A DNA stretch of 53,984 nt from Pseudomonadales bacterium (lineage in GTDB: Bacteria > Pseudomonadota > Gammaproteobacteria > Pseudomonadales > Azotimanducaceae). A program made the translations under genes and the position numbers. The stretch covers positions 1-53,984 of the forward strand of contig JAJEIQ010000059.1 of assembly GCA_022827905.1 (NCBI GenBank), in the 5' to 3' direction. The notes under the pieces were generated by a model. The model did not search any database. It was not told the origin of the DNA and was given only the letters and a program-made list of their open reading frames with translations. Positions 32,001 to 39,571 of this stretch are shown here, in pieces. Position 1 is the stretch's first letter. Every line of letters begins with the position of its first letter.

Positions 32001-35000
32001 TCTATGGCGCCATCGCGGCGTCGGCCGCCGTCGCCGTCGCGCCCGGTTCGACGCTTGTCGAGGACTTCCAGATGCGCAGCGCGCTCATCTTTCCGCAGAA
32101 CGATGGCACGGACGGAGGCGAAGAGGAGGGCCGTCGCTTGCAGGTGCTGCTGGCTAACGACGAGGACACATCTCGCACTGTCCGGATTTTGAGCAAGGGG
32201 GGGTCCGACGACGACTGGACGCTGCACGCGGAAGGCCGGGTTTCGGCAGGTCCCGGCTCGGCTGCGCAAGCGGACGCCACGCCGCTGGATGTCCAACAAT
32301 TGAAGTCCAGTCTCAACCCGGCGGACATTTCCGCCTACTACCGCGCGAAGGCGCAGGTCGGAATCGACCTCGGTCCTTGCTTTCGCACGTTGAGACAGCT
32401 CTGGTCCGGGCCAGGGGAGGCGTTGGGCGAGGTGTCCCTGCCGGACGCTGTCGGCGAGAACGGGCTGGAGATTCATCCGCTCCTGTTGGACGGCTGCTTT
32501 CAGGTTCTGGGAGCCGCTCGCGCCGCAGGGTCCGAAGATGGGGTCACCTACCTGCCCTTCGGGTGGGAGCGGCTCGACTTGCCCAAGGGGCTTGCCGACC
32601 GGCTGCTTTGCCATGTGCGATTGCGAGGAGGACGGGACAGCGCGGACGCCGAGCCACAGGAGGTGATCAGCGCGGACATCGGCCTCTACGACCTTGGCGG
32701 ATCGCCGATCGGCACCTTGGAGGGGTACACGGTGAAGCGGGCGACGCGCAGCGCGCTGCTCGCCGCAGTGGAGGGCGTCGAGGAACTGCTCTATGAAATC
32801 ACGTGGCGCGACCGGGCGTTGCCGCCCGGCATTACGCCAGCGGACTTCCTGCCGAGCCCATCGGCAGCGGCTTCCCAGTCACGTCCCTTCTCCGAGTATC
32901 TGGTCCAAGAGGGCGTTCTGGCCTCCGACGAGGCTGAACTCCAAGAGGAAATGGAGCGGATGTCGTGGGCCTACGCACTCTCCGCCCTGGAGGCTTTGGG
33001 TTGGGAGCGTCAAACCGGCGCAGCCGTGGATGCGGACGCGCTGCGCGAGCAACTTGAGGTTCTCCCGGAGCATGGACAACTGTTCCGCCGAATGCTCGAT
33101 ATGCTGGCCCGATCCGGCGTTCTGCAAGCGGACGGACAAGGCTACGTGGTCGCAGTCGGAGCCGGCGATGCGCTGCCGGAGGAAATGCCCGTCGATCAGC
33201 AGGCCCAACTCGGCGACCTAAGCGAGCGCTACGCCCATGCCGCCAATGAAATCGGGCTGTTTCGGCGCTGCGCCGGCGCCTTGCCCGAAGTGCTCCGCGG
33301 CAATGAGGACCCGCTGTCGTTGCTGTTTGGCGATGCGGAACCCCAGGCCGGCGACCTCTACCGGCGGGCGCCGGTTTGGCGGGCGGCGAACCTCATGCTG
33401 GGCGAGGTGTTCAAGACGCTCGTGGAGGAACTGCCTGAGGGGCGGCGGCTGCGTGTGCTGGAAGTGGGCGCCGGCATCGGTTCGGCGACCGAGTGCATCC
33501 TGCCGGAGCTTCCGGCCGGTCGATTCGACTACATGTACACCGACATCTCCGCGGGATTTTTCGCTGATGCGGAGGCGCGCTTCGGCGACGCGGACGCGGC
33601 GATCGACTACCGGACGCTGGATATCGAGAAGGACCCAATCGCCCAAGGCTTTACGCCCCACGGATACGATCTGGTCATTGCGGCCAATGTGCTGCACGCC
33701 ACCTGCTACCTAGACGAAACACTTGGCCACTGCCGGGCGCTGCTGGCGCCGTCCGGGCTCCTGGTGGCGCTTGAGAACCAGCGCGGCCGGGGCTGGATGG
33801 ATCTGATATTCGGACAGCTCGACGGGTGGTGGCGCTTCGCCGATCGCTATCGGGCGCACCATGCCCTCGCCGGACCCGACGTTTGGCGTCAGGCGCTCGC
33901 CGATACGGGGTTCACGGAAGCCGAAGTCCTCGGCCCGGATCCTTCGCCGACAGCCGGCTTGCCGGATCGCGGCGTGATCGTCGCCCAGGGGCCAACGGAG
34001 ATCGCCTTGCCGAAGGGCGCCTGGCTGGTGGCTGCCGACCGCGGCGGCCTAGCCGCCACGTTGGCGGGGCAACTCGCGGCTCAGAACCAGACGGTGGTGC
34101 TGGCCAGCGATGATCCGGAGAACCTCGAGGCCTCCATAGCGAGCGGAGCTGGGGTCGTTGCGGCGCCGGTCGAGCCGGAGCGGCGCGAGTCCTGGCAAGC
34201 GCTCGTCGAGAGCCTGCCCCCGGACGTGCCCTTCGCCGGCGCGGTACACCTTGGCGCGTTGGACGGCCACGGGACGGATGCGTCAACCGAGGAGTTGGCG
34301 GCAGATGCCAAACGATCAATGGCGAGCGCGCTCGCACTGGCGCAAGGCATCGCCGATGCCGACGCCGTGCCGGAGAAGGGTCTGTGGCTCATCACCCAGG
34401 GGGCGCAGGTCCTGGAACGGGAGCGAACCGGTCAGTTGGCCGGCGCCGCGCTCTGGGGCTTCGGCCGGGTGGTGGCGCGCGAAGCGCCCCAATTGCAGCC
34501 ACGGATGGTCGACCTCGACCCCGGTTCGGCGTCCCCAGCGGCCCTCATCGATGAATTGCTGTTCCCGGACTCGGAGAGCCACATCGCGCATCGACAGGGG
34601 CGCCGCCAAGTGGCCCGGCTCGTGCGGGCGGCCGCCGGCACGGAGCGTCTCACCCTGCCGGAAGAGACGAATTGGGTGTTGGCACCTGACGAAGGCGGAG
34701 CCACTGCGGCGCTCAAGGCGCAGCCGCTGGCGGCGCGCACCTTGGGTTCGAAGGAGGTGCGGGTCGCGGTCGAAGCCTCGGGGCTCAACTTCCTGGACGT
34801 ATTCCGGGCCATGGGCTTGGTCGAGGAAGGGCTGCTCGGCGAGGAGTTTTGTGGCCAGGTTGTTGAAACGGGCTCCGAAGCAAGCGCGGTTTCGGTGGGC
34901 GACCGCGTCGTCGGCTTCGCGTTCGGCGCGTTTGGGCCGGAAGTGGTGACTCAGCAGGAGTTGATTGCGCCTGCACCCCCGAGTTTTTCCGCTTCGGCGC

Positions 35001-38000
35001 TCGCCACGATTCCCTCGGTGTTCGTGACATCCGTTCTCTCCTACGAGCTAGCCGGGCTGAAGTCCGGGGACAAAGTGCTGATTCACGCGGGCGCCGGCGG
35101 CGTGGGGCTTTCGGCCATTCAGTTGGCCCAGGCCGCAGGCGCGGAGGTGTTCGCCACCGCCAGTGCGCTCAAGCAGGACTATCTCCGCTCACTCGGCGTC
35201 AATCAAGTGTTCGACAGCCGCTCCACGGCCTTCGGCCAGGACATCCTCGACGCGACCGACGGCGCGGGGGTTGACGTGGTGCTGAACAGCCTGACCGGCG
35301 AAGGCTTCATCGAGGCGAGCCTGGCCTGCCTCGCCGAGGGTGGACGCTTCGTGGAGCTCGCCAGGCGCGACATCCTCAGCGAAGCCGAGATGGCGGCGCT
35401 GCGGCCCGATGTCGGCTATTCGATCCTCGATCTCTACATCCTCAAGGAACAGGATCCCGCGCACCCAGGCACCGCCCTGAGAGAGGTGTTCGAGCGCGTC
35501 GCGTCAGGGGAGTTGACGCCACTCCGGCACACCAAGTGGCCGATGGCTGAGACGAGCGCGGCGATGGACTACATGCGCGAGGCGCGCCACATCGGCAAGA
35601 TCGTGCTCACCACATCCCCATTCCGGACGGGGCGGCTGCGCCCGGACCGAACCTACTTGGTGACCGGCGGCCTCGGCGGCATCGGCTGCGCGCTTGCCGA
35701 ATGGCTTGCCGAGCACGGCGCGGGAACGGTCGTGCTGAATGGCCGCCGGGCGCCGGACGCGGCGGCGGAGGACGCGATCGAGGCGCTGCGCGCCCGCGGC
35801 TTCAACATCGAGGTCGAGATTGCGGACGTCACGGACTCGGCTGCGCTCGATGCCATGCTGGCGCGGATGGATGCCAAATTGCCGCCCCTGGCCGGCGTCA
35901 TCCACAGCGTGGGCGTGCTGTCGGACGCCGTTCTGGGGAACCAGGCCTGGGAGAGTTTCGAGACGGTTCTGTGGCCGAAGATGCTGGGGGCTTGGCACCT
36001 TCATCGAGCAACCGCAAACCGCGATCTGGACCTCTTCGTCCTTTTTTCGAGCGTCGCCGGCGTACTGGGCAATCCCGGCCAAGCCAACCACGCCGCGGCC
36101 AACTCCTTTCTCGATCAACTCGCCGCCCACCGGCGGGCGTTGGGGCTTCCAGGACAGGCCATTGCCTGGGGCGCCTGGTCGGAACTGGGCGAGGCGGAGG
36201 AGCAGCGGGAGCGGATCGCCACTCGGCGCGAGGCGGCGGGCACCGGCTGGTTCACGCCGGAGCGGGGCTTCAAGGCCCTGGACCGCCTGCTGCGGCAGGA
36301 CGCGGCGAACACCGTGGTCGCAGCGGTGGATTGGCCCACTTTCGGTGACGCCGTAGGAAGCCATTTGCCTCTGCTGGAGGAAATGCTCGACTTTGCCGAG
36401 GACGACGAGGATTCGTCCTCATCGGAACATCTGCTCACCCAGGTCGATGCGACCCCGGAGGCGGGGCGCGCGGCGCTGTTGGTGTCCTTCCTGCAGCGGG
36501 AAGTGCAAGCGGTGCTCAGGCTGCCTTCGACGCCGGACCCCGGAGTCGGGTTCTTCGACCTGGGGATGGATTCCCTGATGGCGGTTGAACTGCGCAACCG
36601 CCTCAACCGAGCCTTCTCCGATCGCTATGCGGCCCCGAACACACTGGTGTTCGATTTCCCTTCCATCTCGGATCTGGCCGCCCACTTGGTGGACGCGCTG
36701 GGCCACGCCGAAGCCGCTCCCGCCCCCGAAACCAGCCCACGCCCCCTCGCGGGGAGCGGAGGCGACGGCATCGCGATCATCGGCATGGCCTGTCGATTTC
36801 CCGGCGCGCCGGACATCGCCGCATTCTGGCGGCTACTAGAGGCGGGTGTCGACGCGGTGACAAACGGGCGGCAGGACGAGGGTCCTTGGTCCGGAGTTGC
36901 CGGGGACCCCGAATCCAAGGACAGGCCTTGGAAGCAAGGCGGGTTTGTTGAAGGGATCGATCGTTTCGACGCACGCTTCTTCGGGATGTTGCCCATTGCT
37001 GCCCAAACGATGGACCCGCAGCAACGGCTGTTGCTGGAGACGAGTTGGCGTGGACTTGAGGATGCAGGAATCGACCCGGAAGGGCTCAAGGGCAGCCGCA
37101 CCGGGGTTTACGCCGGCATTGCAACCAGCGAGTACCGGGACCTGATGACGGCGGAAGGCGGGAGCCCCAACTATCTCGGCACCGCGAGCGGCATGGCAGT
37201 GGGCGGCGTCGCCTTCAAGTTGGGCCTCACCGGCCCGGCGATTCCGGTGATGCTCAATTGCGCGGCGTCGCTCGTCACCGTCGAACAGGCCGTCGCTGCG
37301 TTGCGCGCGGGCCAAGTTGATTTAGCCTTGGCCGGCGGCGTTAACGCAATATTCTCGCCCGGCCTAAGCAGGGAAATGGCGGCGCTCGGAATGCTGTCGC
37401 AGCAGGGGCAATGCAGAACCTTCGACGCTGGCGCGGATGGCTTCGTGCGCAGCGAAGGTTGCGGGATGCTGGTGCTCAAGCGGCTCGACGAGGCGGAGGC
37501 CGACGGGGACCGCATCTGGGCCGTCATTCGCGGGGCAGCGGTCAACCAGAACGGGGCGAGCGCCGGACCAACGGTGCCAAACGGCCCGGCCCAAGAGCAG
37601 GTGATCGAGGAAGCGCTGGCGCAAGCGGGCGTCGATCCCTCGGATGTGGACTATCTCGAGGCGCACGGAGCCGGCTCCGAGCTGGGTGACCCGATCGAGG
37701 TGCAGGCGGCCGCGGCAGTTTACGGTCGGGGGCGCAGCGGGGATCGTACCCTGCTGATGGGGTCAGTAAAGACCAACATCGGCCACCTCGAAACGGCGGC
37801 AGGGGCCGCAGCGCTGATCAAGGTCGTCCTAGCCATGCGCCACGGCCTGATCCCAAAGCACTTGCACTTTCGCAATCCGAGCCCACATCTGGATTGGGAC
37901 GCGTTGCCGGTGCGCGTGGTGTCGCGAGCAACGGATTGGCCGCACGAACCGCACCGGCAAGCACTCGCCGGGGTCAGCGCATTCGGCATATCGGGAACCA

Positions 38001-39148
38001 ACGCCCATGTCGTCGTGGAGGCCTACGGCACGCCGGACGATGCGCAAACGGCGCCCGGTGAATCGCGCTTTCCGAAGGGTTTGCCGACCCCAGTTGCCGC
38101 ATCCCTGCCGGCTGCACTCACCGAAATGCCGCTGGTGCCGGAGGAGCTTGGCTCGCGCGCAACACGGGTTTTGCCGCTCTCCGCAAAGTCGGACACCGCC
38201 TTGCGCCACCTAGCCGGGCGGTATTTGGATTGGCTCGCGGCGCGGGGCGTGCCCGCCTCCAGCCACTCCGCACCCTCCCCGCTGCTCACCGACATGGCCT
38301 GGACCGCCGGCATCGGCCGTTGCCATTTCAGTCATCGAGCCGCCGTCGTATTCGAAGACGGTGAGCAGCTACGCGATGGCTTAAAGTCGCTTGCGGCCTC
38401 CGACCGGGAGTCGGAGCCTCGCCAGGCGGTGGCAGTCGCGTTCGCGTACGCTGACCACGATGCGCGGTGTGTCGGCACGGGCGAGGCGCTTTACCGCAAT
38501 GAGCCTGTCTTCAGGGCAGTGCTCGACCGTTGCGAAGAGCTGTTCCGCGAACATTGCGGGGAATCGCTGTTAGCAGGGTTGTTCGGCCAAAACGACGCAC
38601 CGGAGGCGCAAGATCCGCCTGCCGCGCGCGCCGCTTGCTATGCGCTCCAGTGTGCGCTCACGGCACTCATGGCAAGCGTCGGGGTCCGACCCAGCATCGT
38701 CGTCGGCCACGGCGTGGGTGAGTTGGCAGCCGCTCAGGCGACTGGAACCTTGGACTTGGAGGCTGGGCTCAGGCAAGCGGCGCTGGGCGCGGCGCCAGGG
38801 AAGGCAGCGTCAAGTTCGCCAGTCGAAACCTTGGCGGATCGCGGGGCTGAGGTGATTGTCGAGATCGGCTTCGGCGAATCGGCCAGCGCTCCGAGCGCGT
38901 CCGCATGGCCCGCCACGGCGGGTGGTGCCGCAACGCCGTTGTTCCTGTCGGTTCTTCGTCCGCCGACAGGGAAGGCGCCTACAGCCGATGAGCACCGCGA
39001 ATTCGTTGCCGCGGTGGCCCAGGCCTATGTGGCAGGACTGCCGGTTTCGTTTGCCGGATTGTTCGCAGGGGAGGAGCGGCGCAGAATCTCGCTGCCCGAG
39101 TATCCGTTCGAACGCCGACGCTTTTGGATCGGTGCGACGCCGCGGTAG
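29009..39148 (+). CDS. Type I polyketide synthase: KS-AT-DH-MT-psiKR-ER-KR-ACP then KS and degenerate AT
   Basis: A 3379-residue megasynthase. KS1 spans about 12-445 (VDTACSSSL, C188; H323 in EAHGTGT). AT1 spans 578-880 (GHSLGE, S672; AYHS suggests malonyl-CoA). DH spans 955-1250 (H986 in GDHRVF; Asp in LLLDGCFQ near 1161). MT lies near 1430-1650 (LEVGAGIGSATE), then a pseudo-KR linker. ER spans 1900-2205 (HAGAGGVGLSAIQ), KR 2216-2450 (GGLGGIG), and ACP has S2522 in LGMDSLM. KS2 spans 2588-3010 (C2751 in LNCAASLV, HGAGS instead of HGTGT). AT2 runs from about 3140 to the end, with GHGVGE (G3235 replaces the Ser), an internal loss of about 130 residues and no ACP after it. The full module would make a reduced, alpha-methylated chain, probably iteratively, like fungal reducing synthases or Sup-type synthases of sponge symbionts. 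The start is GTG 29009 with a weak ribosome site. Confidence 0.95.
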   Translation: MRRPKSNQGSEPIAIVGMACRFPGAANLSEFWRLLEAGGNAVTEGVPGSGVGRVGALFPDDTGQIEACRFGAYLDELDRFDAAFFRISPVEAQLLDPQQRLILETSWRALEDAGIDPEGLKDSRTGVYAGISNNDYRGLILEANEQAPPADAASSLYAVTGTSLNTAIGRVAFALGLGGPAMAVDTACSSSLVATHQAVTGLQQRDADIALAGGVNVILSGRLLEFRANAGMLSPDGQCKTFDASANGYVRGEGCGILVLKRLADAEADGDRIWGVIRGSALNQDGASQGLTVPNGAAQERVIAAALERAGLQPSDIDYLEAHGTGTEVGDPIEINATAAAFGPGRGPDRPLLIGSVKTNIGHLESGAGVAGLIKTLLAMNRGLIPAHLHFRNPNPEMDWARLPLRVTSTPTPWPSRSGHPALAGVSGFGWSGTNAHVVLEGYAAPERAQSGLDLNHWVVGEPQPVAAPLPASAAPPPKDSLAPRTKRLLPLSGKSGAALRDFAARYLEWLDDPAGALPSECAASDPILSDMAWSASIGRSHFGHRAGVAFHNSESLREGLRAVAEAEEKPASRRAATVAFAYTGQASQWPGMGAALYESEPSVQAVLDRCEAVLDEERGASLLDLMFGRTGAAGDLDDPQWKQPAIYALECALTALWASLGIRPDVVVGHSLGEIAAAQAAGVFSLEDGLRLAAVRGALVGALPGEGAMAAVFAPVHRVEEALDEHNAAAQGIGVCIAADNGAHQVISGPATEITAMIERLEAAKIRVARLRRSPAYHSAMIEPAMDNLEAALSQLAFAPPSLPFVSNLSGRTIDSDELLDAAYWPRQMRAPVAFRACVETLAELGVDAVVEIGPHAVLGPMIPLAWPGTGATAEPSVVSSLRRPASGEERPLPGSGGGFVEAVAGAYEAGLPLRFDGLFAGEERRRTALPGYPFQRERYWIEAPKRRRSKAGHPLLGARHDSASSEISFDTELFPSEPAWLGDHRVFDRLVAPGALYGAIAASAAVAVAPGSTLVEDFQMRSALIFPQNDGTDGGEEEGRRLQVLLANDEDTSRTVRILSKGGSDDDWTLHAEGRVSAGPGSAAQADATPLDVQQLKSSLNPADISAYYRAKAQVGIDLGPCFRTLRQLWSGPGEALGEVSLPDAVGENGLEIHPLLLDGCFQVLGAARAAGSEDGVTYLPFGWERLDLPKGLADRLLCHVRLRGGRDSADAEPQEVISADIGLYDLGGSPIGTLEGYTVKRATRSALLAAVEGVEELLYEITWRDRALPPGITPADFLPSPSAAASQSRPFSEYLVQEGVLASDEAELQEEMERMSWAYALSALEALGWERQTGAAVDADALREQLEVLPEHGQLFRRMLDMLARSGVLQADGQGYVVAVGAGDALPEEMPVDQQAQLGDLSERYAHAANEIGLFRRCAGALPEVLRGNEDPLSLLFGDAEPQAGDLYRRAPVWRAANLMLGEVFKTLVEELPEGRRLRVLEVGAGIGSATECILPELPAGRFDYMYTDISAGFFADAEARFGDADAAIDYRTLDIEKDPIAQGFTPHGYDLVIAANVLHATCYLDETLGHCRALLAPSGLLVALENQRGRGWMDLIFGQLDGWWRFADRYRAHHALAGPDVWRQALADTGFTEAEVLGPDPSPTAGLPDRGVIVAQGPTEIALPKGAWLVAADRGGLAATLAGQLAAQNQTVVLASDDPENLEASIASGAGVVAAPVEPERRESWQALVESLPPDVPFAGAVHLGALDGHGTDASTEELAADAKRSMASALALAQGIADADAVPEKGLWLITQGAQVLERERTGQLAGAALWGFGRVVAREAPQLQPRMVDLDPGSASPAALIDELLFPDSESHIAHRQGRRQVARLVRAAAGTERLTLPEETNWVLAPDEGGATAALKAQPLAARTLGSKEVRVAVEASGLNFLDVFRAMGLVEEGLLGEEFCGQVVETGSEASAVSVGDRVVGFAFGAFGPEVVTQQELIAPAPPSFSASALATIPSVFVTSVLSYELAGLKSGDKVLIHAGAGGVGLSAIQLAQAAGAEVFATASALKQDYLRSLGVNQVFDSRSTAFGQDILDATDGAGVDVVLNSLTGEGFIEASLACLAEGGRFVELARRDILSEAEMAALRPDVGYSILDLYILKEQDPAHPGTALREVFERVASGELTPLRHTKWPMAETSAAMDYMREARHIGKIVLTTSPFRTGRLRPDRTYLVTGGLGGIGCALAEWLAEHGAGTVVLNGRRAPDAAAEDAIEALRARGFNIEVEIADVTDSAALDAMLARMDAKLPPLAGVIHSVGVLSDAVLGNQAWESFETVLWPKMLGAWHLHRATANRDLDLFVLFSSVAGVLGNPGQANHAAANSFLDQLAAHRRALGLPGQAIAWGAWSELGEAEEQRERIATRREAAGTGWFTPERGFKALDRLLRQDAANTVVAAVDWPTFGDAVGSHLPLLEEMLDFAEDDEDSSSSEHLLTQVDATPEAGRAALLVSFLQREVQAVLRLPSTPDPGVGFFDLGMDSLMAVELRNRLNRAFSDRYAAPNTLVFDFPSISDLAAHLVDALGHAEAAPAPETSPRPLAGSGGDGIAIIGMACRFPGAPDIAAFWRLLEAGVDAVTNGRQDEGPWSGVAGDPESKDRPWKQGGFVEGIDRFDARFFGMLPIAAQTMDPQQRLLLETSWRGLEDAGIDPEGLKGSRTGVYAGIATSEYRDLMTAEGGSPNYLGTASGMAVGGVAFKLGLTGPAIPVMLNCAASLVTVEQAVAALRAGQVDLALAGGVNAIFSPGLSREMAALGMLSQQGQCRTFDAGADGFVRSEGCGMLVLKRLDEAEADGDRIWAVIRGAAVNQNGASAGPTVPNGPAQEQVIEEALAQAGVDPSDVDYLEAHGAGSELGDPIEVQAAAAVYGRGRSGDRTLLMGSVKTNIGHLETAAGAAALIKVVLAMRHGLIPKHLHFRNPSPHLDWDALPVRVVSRATDWPHEPHRQALAGVSAFGISGTNAHVVVEAYGTPDDAQTAPGESRFPKGLPTPVAASLPAALTEMPLVPEELGSRATRVLPLSAKSDTALRHLAGRYLDWLAARGVPASSHSAPSPLLTDMAWTAGIGRCHFSHRAAVVFEDGEQLRDGLKSLAASDRESEPRQAVAVAFAYADHDARCVGTGEALYRNEPVFRAVLDRCEELFREHCGESLLAGLFGQNDAPEAQDPPAARAACYALQCALTALMASVGVRPSIVVGHGVGELAAAQATGTLDLEAGLRQAALGAAPGKAASSSPVETLADRGAEVIVEIGFGESASAPSASAWPATAGGAATPLFLSVLRPPTGKAPTADEHREFVAAVAQAYVAGLPVSFAGLFAGEERRRISLPEYPFERRRFWIGATPR

Positions 39149-39197
39149 CTCGGCCGCGGCGACCGCCGAACTCCAGCCGTCGCGGGCCGCTTGGCGT

Positions 39198-39428
39198 TCA
39201 GCCGGCGCGATCGTCGATGTAGGCCACAAGCTGCCGCAAGGTCTTGAATTGCAGGCAATCCTCCGGCTCTAGCGAGAGGTTGAACGCGTCATTGACAGCC
39301 TTGAAAAAGGCGACCGCGTCCACTGACGACACGCCCGAATCCGCAAGTTGCGCATCGAAATCCGGGGCTCGACCAAGGTCTAGAAGCTCACTGACGATCT
39401 GCTTGAGGCGATCAACTGTTGATGACAT
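39198..39428 (-). CDS. Stand-alone acyl carrier protein
   Basis: A 76-residue carrier protein: helix 1 MSSTVDRLKQIVSELLDL, the phosphopantetheine site DSGVSSVDAVAFFKAVND (Ser in GVSSVD rather than the common DSL), helix 3 EPEDCLQFKTLRQLVAYI. It is acidic and of normal size. It is encoded convergently to the polyketide synthase, 49 bp after its stop, and may serve the terminal KS, which has no carrier domain of its own, or another pathway. TCAAGGAGAAA lies seven bases before its ATG (a good ribosome site). It lies 143 bp downstream of the giant surface-protein gene on the same strand. Confidence 0.88.
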   Translation of the reverse strand: MSSTVDRLKQIVSELLDLGRAPDFDAQLADSGVSSVDAVAFFKAVNDAFNLSLEPEDCLQFKTLRQLVAYIDDRAG

Positions 39429-39571
39429 TGGCGTTTTCTCCTTGAGTGGTTGACTGGTGGCGTCCCATGGCCCCTACGTAACTGGATTCCTTCCCTAGAG
39501 AGGCGATGGAGGTAGCGAGTATGCGGCAGACAACCCAGTCCCGCAACTCCCCCGTCAGGGCGGGGTGTACG

